Positions 9,299 through 17,579 of a stretch of 64,000 bases of DNA are shown here, one piece after another. Each line of letters starts with the position of its first letter. Position 1 is the stretch's first letter. The translations under genes and the position numbers were made by a program. The stretch comes from Sediminihaliea albiluteola (GTDB taxonomy: Bacteria > Pseudomonadota > Gammaproteobacteria > Pseudomonadales > Halieaceae): contig NZ_JACFXU010000010.1 in the NCBI RefSeq assembly GCF_014077625.1, forward strand, positions 1-64,000. The letters are read 5' to 3'. The notes beneath the pieces were generated by a model. The model did no database searches. It was not told the origin of the DNA and saw only the letters and a program-made list of their open reading frames with translations.

Positions 9299-9910
9299 TC
9301 AGTATTTCAGATGGCGCCTCTGACTTGCAACAATCACTAAGAGAAGCAGTGTCAGTAATGCAAGCCCCCAAAGTGGTAATGTCGGCACAGCGGTCGCTTC
9401 AGTAGCAACAGCCGGCTCTGGTGCATTAAAGGCTGAAATGGTGACCTCTGCTGCACCCTCGATACAATCCTCGCAGTTGAGCGCAAAACCAAAGGTATCC
9501 CCTGCGCTAACGTTCAGTGATTTACTGCCAGACTGCGTAGCCGGGCCAGCATCATCACTGAGCTGCTCGCGACTCCCATCGTGGAGTATAATAAAAACAT
9601 CATACTCCGGCCCATCCACATCTGTGGTGCTATAAGACCAGTTAAAACTTAAGGTGCCAGTAGCTGCTACTGAGGTCGTATACTGCAGTTCGCAGTCGTC
9701 ATCACAATCATCGTCGCCCCCTATTAATACTATCTGATTGGGCGCCCCCGAGGTATCTACCGCGGCACCCCCTCCGCCGGGCGGCGTACCGGTCAAAGTG
9801 GTAGACCAGTTACTAGGTGCATAGCTTCCGGAAAAACCGGCAAAGCTTGGAGCAGCAAAAATCGCTAATACCACAGCGACAGTACAGTGAAGCAATCTAT
9901 GAAAAGCCAA
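9299..9910 (-). CDS. Exported protein with IPTL-CTERM-type sorting tail
   Basis: A 203-residue protein that appears to start at TTG 9910: an unusually good ribosome site (AAAGGGGG) lies six bases upstream and no ATG gives a full signal peptide. Residues 1-25 are a signal peptide ending in FAG. The middle is an acidic, Gly/Thr-rich beta domain with paired Asp-Cys motifs (DDDCDDDC, NCEDC) that look suited to metal or disulfide chemistry. The C-terminus is a tripartite sorting signal: VPTLPLWGL, a hydrophobic helix, then basic RRH near the end. This matches the IPTL-CTERM/PEP-CTERM style of tail handled by exosortase-like membrane enzymes. No such enzyme is encoded in this window. Function is probably an extracellular or surface protein. 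Confidence 0.75.
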   Translation of the reverse strand: MAFHRLLHCTVAVVLAIFAAPSFAGFSGSYAPSNWSTTLTGTPPGGGGAAVDTSGAPNQIVLIGGDDDCDDDCELQYTTSVAATGTLSFNWSYSTTDVDGPEYDVFIILHDGSREQLSDDAGPATQSGSKSLNVSAGDTFGFALNCEDCIEGAAEVTISAFNAPEPAVATEATAVPTLPLWGLALLTLLLLVIVASQRRHLKY

Positions 9911-10027
9911 GACTAACCCCCTTTGCGTTATTATACGTAGCGACAGGATAGCATATAGTCTATGAGCTTTGGAGTTGCACCCTGCTAAGCCAGTAACAGC
10001 GCATCATTAAAGTACAACTGTACGACA

Positions 10028-10441
10028 TTATTTCTCCCAAGTGCCCTGAGTGGATTGGGCTAGGCTGTCGAGGTACTCCGTCACTGCGCAGATACGGCCA
10101 TCGCGCAGGGCAAAGACAAAACAATATTCGTTAATATAAGCTGCGCCATTAGCGAGCCGGGCACGCATGGTGAATTGAGCTACCACCTGCTGCTCGGCTA
10201 CGATCAGAGGCTGTAGATCCAAGCTCATACTACCGGCCTCGTAAACACTGACCCCGCTGTGCAGCAGATCCATTACCGCCGCATGTCCCACACGCGGATT
10301 GGGGGTAATCTGTGGGTTCGATCGCGGCACGCGCCAAGTGACGTCGTCAGTGAAGAAATCAGGCAAGTCACGACTGCTGTCGCGGCCCTGAATCACCTCA
10401 AAATATTGTTCAATCAGTGCCTTGTTGTCACTCGAGCTCAT
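10028..10441 (-). CDS. NTF2/SnoaL-like small protein
   Basis: About 137 residues of the cone-shaped NTF2-like fold: an N-terminal helix (NKALIEQYFEVIQGRD), then FFTDDVTWRVP, HAAVMDLLHSGV, a VAQFTMRARLANG strand and the characteristic EYCFVFALRDGRICAVTEYLDS ending typical of limonene-epoxide-hydrolase/SnoaL-like proteins. The ATG at 10441 with AAAAGGA seven bases upstream is preferred over an ATG at 10480. These proteins are small-molecule isomerases, hydrolases or binding scaffolds; no substrate can be assigned. It is a single gene, with terminator-like inverted repeats between it and the TonB receptor. Confidence 0.8.
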   Translation of the reverse strand: MSSSDNKALIEQYFEVIQGRDSSRDLPDFFTDDVTWRVPRSNPQITPNPRVGHAAVMDLLHSGVSVYEAGSMSLDLQPLIVAEQQVVAQFTMRARLANGAAYINEYCFVFALRDGRICAVTEYLDSLAQSTQGTWEK

Positions 10442-10597
10442 CTCGGCATCCTTTTTATTAGTGTTTCTACAGTTTGTCATATTTTATGCCAAGCATAAGC
10501 CAGAGCTTGTATCAAACAAGAGACTTTAAATTAAGCAGTGGGGTTTATCTTGGTATTTATAAACCAGAAGAGGCGCTGTTTCGAAGGGTTTGGGAGG

Positions 10598-10657
10598 GGC
10601 CGCTTAACAGCGGCCATTTGAAACTGCGGCCCATGACGTAAAACACAGAGGGGCCGC
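10598..10657. repeat. Two adjacent GCGGCC inverted repeats
   Basis: GGCCGC (10598-10603) pairs perfectly with GCGGCC (10610-10615) across a six-base loop. Next to it GCGGCCC (10626-10632) pairs perfectly with GGGCCGC (10651-10657) across 18 bases. All four arms share the same core, so alternative pairings are possible. The pair lies 43 bp past the stop of the TonB receptor gene (minus strand) and about 115 bp upstream of the NTF2-like start. No T-run follows. Transcription termination or attenuation is the simplest reading. Confidence 0.5.
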
Positions 10658-10699
10658 TGGCAGGTCCATCCTAGACCGTGGGACTCTAGCTCAGAGCTA

Positions 10700-12937
10700 T
10701 CAGAAGTCGTAGCGTAAATCTAAGCCCCAAGTACGGGTATTGCCCCAGCTATTGGCATATAAGCCATCTGGCGGATTGATGCCGAAGGTCGGCACATCAA
10801 AACCACCGCTGCGGTATTCCTCATCGCCAATGTTTTTACCCCACAAAGCGAGCGCAAAGTTAGAGCCCCACAGTTCACGCAGCTCCAAGCGAGCATCTAC
10901 TAAAGTGTAACTATCTCCATCAATCAAGGGCGAAGGGGACACAATAAAGTGCTGATCACCCACATAAGACCAATCGACTCGGGCTACCAAGTTACCTAGC
11001 TTTTCGAAGTGTTTTTCATAGCGCGCAGTGATGTGTCCGGTCCATTCTGGCGAGAACTGAAAGTTATACTGATCGGCGACATCGACAAACTCTAGCGTTG
11101 TAAAGTCTTGGCTGAGGTAAGTGTCGTACTCAGGATCAATCCAGCCTAAGCTGCCATTAATCTGGAAAGAGTCGCTGACCACGAAAGTCGCCTCCAACTC
11201 CGCTCCGGTCATGGTTGCAGCAGCCGCATTTTCAATCCGACTTAGAAAGGTGAAGGTTTCCCGGTCGATACTGTTTACTTGTACTTGCCAGTCATCAACC
11301 TCCTGGTAAAACACCGCCATGTTTAGGCGCAAACGGTCATCAAACAAATCTGACTTTACACCGACTTCATAGCTAGTGATTTCTGCATCATCATATACAG
11401 AAAAGTCTGGCACCTGCGTAGCACGACCATTTAGACCACCACTTTTAAAACCTACCGAGTAGGTCGCATACAGCATAGTAAAATCTGTCGGCTGATAGCT
11501 GACCGTGAGCCGTGGTGAGAAATTGTCCGTATCGAATTCATTGCTCGGTGCCAAGGCACTTACTGGTAAAGTACCCCCAGTGGAGGGGAAGAATATTGAG
11601 GAATTTACCTCTTTCTCCTCTTCTGTATAGCGAGCACCCAGCGACGCTTTCCAGCGATCGTTCAGGTGGTAAGACAGCTCAGCATAGACCGCCCAGGTTT
11701 CTGTTTCGGTGTCTAAGTTAAGCACAGTGTTGGGCACAGAACTTCCGAACTGCTGTTTTAGCTGATATTCGCCATCGTCTTTACTAAAGAAAAGACCGGA
11801 AACTATGCTCAGGCGCTCATCGAGCGCGGTACCCAAAAACTGGAATTCCTGAGTAAAGAAATCATAAGTCTGCTCCAGTGGCCCAGAAATAAAGTAGTAG
11901 GGCACCATGGTGCGAAAACTGCTCAGTTTTGAGCGGCGGTACCCGGTCAATGACTTGATCGTCAAGTCATCCACCACTGCGGTGTCGCCCACTTCATAGG
12001 CTAGCGTCAGCCCGTTAAACAATTGCCGGGAGTTATCATAAACATCTTCTGGTGTTGAAACCCTGCGCTCCAGGTCGGCGGCGCTAGTGCTCGCAATACC
12101 AGGAAACACCACTTCGAGGCCTTCCTCAATCAGTGTTGGCTGCCAGCCATTGGGGGTTTGTTTGGCATCAAACCAATCAAAGGTGTAATCCGCTGTAAAG
12201 CGACTATTAAAGTCAGCTGCCAAGGCGATACGGGCAGTTTGGTAATCTTTGTCGTTCAAGTCAGAGAAGGTGGTGTTTTTAATCAGGCCGTCACGCTTTT
12301 GCTGACCATAGCTAATACGCCCCGCCAAATGATCAGACATCGGCATATCAAGGCTAAACTTGGCACCTTTTAAAGAGTCACTACCGAGTGTTCCCTCGAC
12401 ATAACCGCCGAGCTCACCGCTGGGTCGTACCGTGGTGATATTGATTGCGCCACCGGCGGTATTCTTACCAAATAACGTACCCTGCGGTCCACGCAAGACT
12501 TCAATTTGCTGGACATCCAGCAGGTCAAAAAACGCGCCCTGCATGCGCGAAATATAGAAACCATCAATGTAGGTCCCCACCATGGGTTCCTCTGTGATGA
12601 TATCGTCAGAGCGACACAAGCCGCGCATACAGGCAGTTAAACTGCTGTCACCGCCGGCGTTCCTCTGTAGTTGAAGGTTGGGCGTAGAGGTGGAAATGGA
12701 GGTCAATGCCTCTAGGCCCATTTCACGCAGTGTTTGGTTCGAATAAGCACTGACCGCTATTGGCGTGTCCTGCAAACCCTCCTGGATCTTACGGGCGGAC
12801 ACCACCACCTCTTCCAACTTCCCAGAGCCCTGCGCTAAAGCTAAGCTGGGATAGGCCAAAGCCGTTAGTATGCTAGGCACAAGTACGTATTTGCGAAGCC
12901 CCTCTCGGGCATCTGAGCGGTAGTTTCGATAAGACAT
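10700..12937 (-). CDS. TonB-dependent outer-membrane receptor
   Basis: 745 residues from the ATG at 12937 (AAAAAAAGGA just upstream; an ATG 15 codons earlier is less likely). Signal peptide to about residue 36 (SLALAQG), then a TonB box-like EEVVVSARK and the plug domain (DTPIAVSAYSN, TPNLQLQRNAGG, QIEVLRGPQGTLFGKNTAGGAINI). The 22-strand barrel fills the rest and ends in the canonical aromatic C-terminus LRYDF. The plug carries a Cys pair (ACMRGLC) seen in iron-complex receptors of the broad FecA/FyuA-like class common in marine Gammaproteobacteria. The ligand cannot be read from sequence. No TonB, ExbBD or regulator gene is adjacent. Confidence 0.93.
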   Translation of the reverse strand: MSYRNYRSDAREGLRKYVLVPSILTALAYPSLALAQGSGKLEEVVVSARKIQEGLQDTPIAVSAYSNQTLREMGLEALTSISTSTPNLQLQRNAGGDSSLTACMRGLCRSDDIITEEPMVGTYIDGFYISRMQGAFFDLLDVQQIEVLRGPQGTLFGKNTAGGAINITTVRPSGELGGYVEGTLGSDSLKGAKFSLDMPMSDHLAGRISYGQQKRDGLIKNTTFSDLNDKDYQTARIALAADFNSRFTADYTFDWFDAKQTPNGWQPTLIEEGLEVVFPGIASTSAADLERRVSTPEDVYDNSRQLFNGLTLAYEVGDTAVVDDLTIKSLTGYRRSKLSSFRTMVPYYFISGPLEQTYDFFTQEFQFLGTALDERLSIVSGLFFSKDDGEYQLKQQFGSSVPNTVLNLDTETETWAVYAELSYHLNDRWKASLGARYTEEEKEVNSSIFFPSTGGTLPVSALAPSNEFDTDNFSPRLTVSYQPTDFTMLYATYSVGFKSGGLNGRATQVPDFSVYDDAEITSYEVGVKSDLFDDRLRLNMAVFYQEVDDWQVQVNSIDRETFTFLSRIENAAAATMTGAELEATFVVSDSFQINGSLGWIDPEYDTYLSQDFTTLEFVDVADQYNFQFSPEWTGHITARYEKHFEKLGNLVARVDWSYVGDQHFIVSPSPLIDGDSYTLVDARLELRELWGSNFALALWGKNIGDEEYRSGGFDVPTFGINPPDGLYANSWGNTRTWGLDLRYDF

Positions 12938-13050
12938 CAGCATTCCTTTTTTTAGAATAGTCGTCCCCCAACTAACCAGCACCAGGCACCTGGCAACATT
13001 GAGAGCAGCTGTAGAATCAGGTGGGTTACATTTCAGTGTTTTGGGCTTCT

Positions 13051-13068
13051 TGTCAATATTTTTTGACA
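13051..13068. promoter_or_regulatory. Dyad TGTCAA-N6-TTGACA upstream of the TonB receptor
   Basis: A perfect 6-bp inverted repeat separated by six bases, 114 bp before the receptor start. The left arm read on the minus strand is TTGACA, a consensus -35 hexamer, though the -10 region 17 bases on (AAATGT) is poor. It could be an operator or part of a promoter for the receptor gene. Nothing else stands out between 12938 and 13184. Confidence 0.35.
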
Positions 13069-13184
13069 GTTTCTCAACTGGGCTTTAGCGCAAGTCCAAC
13101 TAACAAAAACCGTCAGGTCTGCGGCTCGCACTCAATCAAGACTTAGCCCTTCCAACTTGATAAGCGCTGAGCTGATCGACTGGC

Positions 13185-13559
13185 TCAGTGATCAGGGCAG
13201 CGCCATAGCCAAAGGGCCACGCACAGAAGCAGTACTGGCAGGCCAAAGCGCAGCCAATCATCAAGCGCTGAGCTCACTATGATCGAGCTACTGAGCAGCA
13301 TCATTCCAGTGGCAGCCCACTTAGCATTTCGGGGAATGGCCCGCCGCTCACGCCAGCGACGAATCGTCTCGCCATAGCGGGGGTGTTTAAGCAGCCAGAC
13401 TTCTATCGCCGGCCAGCCGCGACCTCCGCACCAGGCCGCGAGCAAGAGAAAAGGGACCGTGGGCAAACCAGGCAAGACCAAGCCTACAGCCCCCAACAGT
13501 AAGGCCAAAACAGTCGCTGCTCGCCAGAGTAGCCGCAGCACTGCCGCTGCCAAGCGCAT
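13185..13559 (-). CDS. YbaN-family inner-membrane protein (DUF454)
   Basis: 124 residues with three membrane segments. The family signature GAVGLVLPGLPTVPFLLLAAWC is followed by the cytoplasmic loop HPRYGETIRRWRERRAIPRNAKW and two further hydrophobic helices, all in the order usual for DUF454/YbaN. The family has no established biochemical role. The gene starts 18 bp after the DUF2959 lipoprotein gene on the same strand, so they are probably cotranscribed. Confidence 0.88.
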   Translation of the reverse strand: MRLAAAVLRLLWRAATVLALLLGAVGLVLPGLPTVPFLLLAAWCGGRGWPAIEVWLLKHPRYGETIRRWRERRAIPRNAKWAATGMMLLSSSIIVSSALDDWLRFGLPVLLLCVALWLWRCPDH

Positions 13560-13577
13560 CGCTAGAGCTAGCTCTCA

Positions 13578-14225
13578 TTAACCCTCTGCTGGGTTTTGCA
13601 TACTGTCGATAAAGGCGTTTGAGGCAGCAATGGATTTACGCATATCGGCTATTAGAGCCGCCACATCCTGCTCAATACCTCGAAACTCTGTCTTCAGTGA
13701 GGCCACTGCTCGAGCATTTAGATTATGTTTTAAAAACAACACGTTATCTTTAAGTGCAGCCAACACCGGGTCCATGCGGGACTCCGCTTGGCGCATACTG
13801 GCAATCATAGCGTCATAGCGGCGGCGGGTTTCGCGCAGCTTAGCCTGGCTAGTCGCCTTGAAGTTAGCGTTCTGATACTCATCAATCTCATTTTTCCACT
13901 CTTTAAACAGCGCCTTTGCTACCGAATCGACTGATTTAATCCGGTCGCTGACCTCTGCGGCAGCCTTCACAGAATCTTCGTACTCATCATTAAGCTTGTG
14001 GTAAACATCCTCTAGGTCACCACCATCAAAAGCCACCACTGTCTGAAACTGCTCTAAAGCTGACTGGAATTGCTCTTGGGCATCCTCCTGAGCGTCCCGG
14101 GACTGCTCCACGCGATCGACCAAAATATCTCGCTTATGGATACCGACCTGCTCGGCAGCCGAGTAGTAGACGGATTCACAAGCCGCTAAAAATAGCAGCG
14201 CGCTCAAGGCGAGTGCAGTGCGCAT
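13578..14225 (-). CDS. DUF2959 coiled-coil lipoprotein
   Basis: 215 residues starting at an ATG with AAGGAG seven bases upstream. Short lipoprotein signal peptide with the Cys in LFLAACES (residue 15). The mature part is almost entirely helical and coiled-coil: YYSAAEQVGIHKRDILVDRV, long Glu/Gln/Lys heptads, and a conserved RETRRRYDAMIASMRQAE segment. This matches the DUF2959 family of gammaproteobacterial lipoproteins, for which no function is established. It is divergently oriented from lemA across about 165 bp. Confidence 0.85.
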   Translation of the reverse strand: MRTALALSALLFLAACESVYYSAAEQVGIHKRDILVDRVEQSRDAQEDAQEQFQSALEQFQTVVAFDGGDLEDVYHKLNDEYEDSVKAAAEVSDRIKSVDSVAKALFKEWKNEIDEYQNANFKATSQAKLRETRRRYDAMIASMRQAESRMDPVLAALKDNVLFLKHNLNARAVASLKTEFRGIEQDVAALIADMRKSIAASNAFIDSMQNPAEG

Positions 14226-14389
14226 GACAATTCTCCTTCAAAACATTCAAGTGACAAGGGCAATATGCCCAAGTGTAACGGGCGACTAGCTATCGCGCAC
14301 CCACCAATGGCCACTTTGCGCGATTGAGGCACTTTGTCCCAAGAGCTGACTCGGCTACACTCAAACTCTCATCTATCCGGAGCGGCATA

Positions 14390-14986
14390 ATGGAACTGTC
14401 TAGCATTCTCTTCTGGCTGGTATTATTGGGCCTAGTGATTTATGTCATTAGTATCTACAACCGACTAGTGACACTGAAGAACCGCTATCTCAATGCTTTT
14501 TCCCAGATCGAGGTTCAACTCAAGCGTCGTTACGATCTCATCCCCAGCTTAGTGGAAACTGCTCGCGCTTACATGACCCACGAGCGCGAGACCCTCGATG
14601 CCGTGACCAGCGCTCGCAATGATGCCGCCACTATTCTCAAGGGGATTAGCGACGGCACTATTGGTGGTGATGCCATGCAGCAACTCGCCGGCGCCGAAAA
14701 CACACTGCAGGCTGCGCTAGGGAAGCTGAATGTAACTATGGAGGCCTACCCTGAGCTCAAGGCTAGTGAGAATATGCAGCAGCTATCTGAAGAACTGATC
14801 AATACGGAAAACCGGGTGGCTTTTGCGCGGCAGGGCTACAACGATTCAGTTATGGCTTACAACAACTACCGCCAGAGTTTTCCACCAGTGTTTTTTGCCA
14901 GCAAGTTCGGTCACCCAGATAATGCCGAGCTCTTAGAGTTCGACGATTCCGCGCAAATTCAAGCGGCTCCTAAAGTCAGTTTCTAG
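14390..14986 (+). CDS. lemA: LemA family protein
   Basis: 198 residues from the ATG at 14390 (GGAGCGGCATA precedes it); an upstream in-frame ATG would add 22 residues with no membrane signal. N-terminal membrane helix (ILFWLVLLGLVIYVISIY), then the LemA signature: NRLVTLKNRYLNAFSQIEVQLKRRYDLIPSLVETAR, and later ENRVAFARQGYND and a YNNYRQSFP end. LemA proteins have an extracytoplasmic helical bundle of uncertain role and often occur beside M48 peptidases, as here (32 bp downstream). Confidence 0.93.
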   Translation: MELSSILFWLVLLGLVIYVISIYNRLVTLKNRYLNAFSQIEVQLKRRYDLIPSLVETARAYMTHERETLDAVTSARNDAATILKGISDGTIGGDAMQQLAGAENTLQAALGKLNVTMEAYPELKASENMQQLSEELINTENRVAFARQGYNDSVMAYNNYRQSFPPVFFASKFGHPDNAELLEFDDSAQIQAAPKVSF

Positions 14987-15018
14987 CTAACCTAGCTTTT
15001 GTAGCGAGCGAAGCCTCG

Positions 15019-16983
15019 ATGGATTTTTTCCAAGAGCAGGATATCGCAAGGCGCAATTCGCGCCTTTTAACACTGCTGTTTTTAGTCGCAGTACTACTGC
15101 TGATACTGCTAACCAACCTGCTTGTTGCGGCCTTCCTCTGGCTAGCGGATGACTACAATATCTACAACGGTGGCAGCGGTGGCTGGGCCGGTTTTCTGTC
15201 CTACTTCTCCTGGCAGCGTTTTGGCACTATCGGCTTGGCTGTGACCAGCACGGTCGCCCTAGTGGTAATGCTAAAATGGATGCAGCTCTCAAGTGGCGGC
15301 AAGGCGGTTGCCGAGTCTATGGGAGGCAGTCGAATTGTGCCCCAGACACGCGACCGCTTAGAGCGGCGCTGTCTCAATGTGGTGGATGAAGTGGCATTGG
15401 CAGCCAATATGCCGGTGCCACCGGTCTATGTACTTAATGGCGAGCGGGGTATTAACGCCTTTGCCGCGGGCCTAAGCCCTGCTGACGCAGTCATCGCTGT
15501 TACTCGCGGCACCCTAGAGCACCTTAAGCGACACGAGCTCCAAGGCGTCATCGCACACGAATTCAGCCATATCCTCAATGGTGATATGCGCCTCAATATT
15601 CGCCTGGCAGCGATGCTTAAAGGCATTACTTTTATCGGTGATGTTGGCCATATTTTATTGCACTCAAGTCATCGTGCACGCAGCGGTCTGAGTGAGCAAA
15701 ATACCAGTAAACGGGGTGCTATGCCCATCTTAGGTTTGGCGCTCTGGCTGCTGGGCTGGCTGGGCGGGCTCGCAGCAGGCTTCATCAAGGCCGCTATTAG
15801 CCGCCAAAAGGAGTTCCTCGCCGATGCCTGTGCCGTGCAGTACACCCGCGATGCTAGCGGTATTAGTGATGCACTCAAGGTCATTGGCGGCTATTTACCG
15901 GGAACCCTGGTGCACACTGCCCGCGCCGCAGAAATGTCCCATATTTTCTTTGGTCAGATCGAACACCAGCTGTGGCAGGTGTTTGCCACCCACCCGCCAT
16001 TAGACGCTCGCATTCGCAAGCTCGAGCCACAGTGGAATGGTCAGTATATCAGCCGCAAAGTGAAGCACTACCAAGAGCAACCCAGCCGTCCGGGCGCCGC
16101 TGAAGTCGGCGTGGGCCGAGCCGCGCTTGTGGCCGCGGTCTTAGCTGCCAACCAGGATCTAGCAGCACCCGCCCTGGAGTTCGAAGAGCAAGATCAAAAT
16201 ACAGCCCCACAGGATCAACTTGATGAACAAACAGCCGAGCGTTTTGCACTGCCAGTCGCTTTTATCGAGCACAGCCACAACCCACTAGGTGCTCAGGGCC
16301 TGTGCTTGGCGCTACTCATCAGTAACGATCACAGCGTGCAGCAGCAGCAACTCGCTCATATTGATGCGATGGAAGTAGCAGGTTTAGCTGCCCTAGTGCT
16401 CACGCTGACCCCCGGTGTAGCGGCTCTTGGACCTAGTCAGCGCTTGCCATTACTCGAACTCTGCCTGCCCGCACTAAAGAGCATGTCATTAGCGCAGTAC
16501 CGTCGCTTTAAAAACACACTGCTAATGTGCATTCAGGCTGACCGTCGTACAGAGCTCTTTGAATGGTGCCTATTTCAGCTGTTGCGGCACTATCTTGATC
16601 CAGAGTTTCTACGCACCAAAGCCAGCCGACCCCGCTATCGTAAATTGACTCAAGTTAAGCATTCGCTACAGGTCTTATTATCGGTACTGGCGAGAGAGTC
16701 TGGGGCAAATGCCACAGCCGCCTTCAATCTAGCCGCTAGCGAGCTTGAGCTGCAAAACTTACAGCTGCTAGCCATTGAAAAGTGCAGCGTTGCAGAATTT
16801 TCCAAAGCTGTGTACCAGCTTGCCGACTGCTATCCCTTACTCAAACCACGCGTCATCAAAGCGATGACTAAAGCGGCCGGCTGCGATGCTGAGCTCAGTC
16901 CGGCCGAGCGTGAAATTATTTATAGTGTTGCTGCGGTGATGGATTGCCCCCTGCCCTTAGAATCCGATTGGCTACTGACGTAG
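15019..16983 (+). CDS. M48 family membrane metalloprotease with C-terminal TerB-like extension
   Basis: 654 residues. Two N-terminal membrane segments, then an HtpX-like M48 catalytic domain: zinc motif HEFSH (about residues 178-182), DMRLN after it, and the third ligand Glu in EFLADACAVQY (about 264). Two more membrane helices lie between them. Classic HtpX is about 290 residues; here a further ~310 helical residues follow the conserved THPPLDARIRKLEP end. The terminal segment (KAAGCDAELSPAEREIIYSVAAVMDCPLP) resembles a TerB-like repeat. It forms a pair with lemA, and I infer turnover or surveillance of membrane proteins. Confidence 0.9.
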   Translation: MDFFQEQDIARRNSRLLTLLFLVAVLLLILLTNLLVAAFLWLADDYNIYNGGSGGWAGFLSYFSWQRFGTIGLAVTSTVALVVMLKWMQLSSGGKAVAESMGGSRIVPQTRDRLERRCLNVVDEVALAANMPVPPVYVLNGERGINAFAAGLSPADAVIAVTRGTLEHLKRHELQGVIAHEFSHILNGDMRLNIRLAAMLKGITFIGDVGHILLHSSHRARSGLSEQNTSKRGAMPILGLALWLLGWLGGLAAGFIKAAISRQKEFLADACAVQYTRDASGISDALKVIGGYLPGTLVHTARAAEMSHIFFGQIEHQLWQVFATHPPLDARIRKLEPQWNGQYISRKVKHYQEQPSRPGAAEVGVGRAALVAAVLAANQDLAAPALEFEEQDQNTAPQDQLDEQTAERFALPVAFIEHSHNPLGAQGLCLALLISNDHSVQQQQLAHIDAMEVAGLAALVLTLTPGVAALGPSQRLPLLELCLPALKSMSLAQYRRFKNTLLMCIQADRRTELFEWCLFQLLRHYLDPEFLRTKASRPRYRKLTQVKHSLQVLLSVLARESGANATAAFNLAASELELQNLQLLAIEKCSVAEFSKAVYQLADCYPLLKPRVIKAMTKAAGCDAELSPAEREIIYSVAAVMDCPLPLESDWLLT

Positions 16984-17154
16984 TCTGAGTTGTAGCCTGC
17001 CAGCTGTGCGCAGTAAATCACCATTAGCGGCCAGCGCTGTCTCTTGGCATGGCAAGCAGAATATTAACTGCTATATTTCAAGTTAACCGCCGCTAAGGCT
17101 GGCAGCGGTACTTAAGCATCACCTTTTCTGTAACCCGAACAAGGACGTTTGGCT

Positions 17155-17571
17155 ATGGACATCAATACTGCTTTTTCCTCTGCGCTAAACAATGCGCAGC
17201 CTTCACCACCGAGCGCAATTAGCCATTATGGCTCCTCTCGGACTAGCGATCGCGTGCTACAAATTTTGCTACAGGGAGACCTTGCTCGATTGCGTGCGGA
17301 ATCCGTCGCCGAGGAGCTGGGAATGAGTGGCACCACCCTGAGACGAAGACTGCGCGCCAATCATACGCATTATCAATTTCTTCTGGACAGAGCACGACAA
17401 TACCGCTGTGAGCAGATCCTGCAATCTAACTGGCTACCGGGAAAGTGTTTAGCAGATGAATTGGGCTATTTAGAGGTCAATAGCTTTTATCGCGCCTTCC
17501 GTCGCTGGACCGGGATCAGTTACAGCGAGTACAAATTGCGCTGGGAACAAAATAGCGTGCAGCGACACTAG
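17155..17571 (+). CDS. Stand-alone AraC-type DNA-binding protein
   Basis: 138 residues from ATG 17155 (AAGGA nine bases upstream; a TTG two codons earlier sits too close to it). Residues about 32-135 are the two helix-turn-helix motifs of AraC/XylS regulators: VAEELGMSGTTLRRRLRAN, then LADELGYLEVNSFYRAFRRWTGISYSEYK. The usual ~200-residue ligand-binding half is absent, leaving a Ser/Pro-rich 30-residue start. It lies between the M48 gene and a convergently oriented diguanylate cyclase, with only 8 bp to the latter's stop. Targets and signal are unknown. Confidence 0.85.
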   Translation: MDINTAFSSALNNAQPSPPSAISHYGSSRTSDRVLQILLQGDLARLRAESVAEELGMSGTTLRRRLRANHTHYQFLLDRARQYRCEQILQSNWLPGKCLADELGYLEVNSFYRAFRRWTGISYSEYKLRWEQNSVQRH

Positions 17572-17579
17572 TGGTTGCT

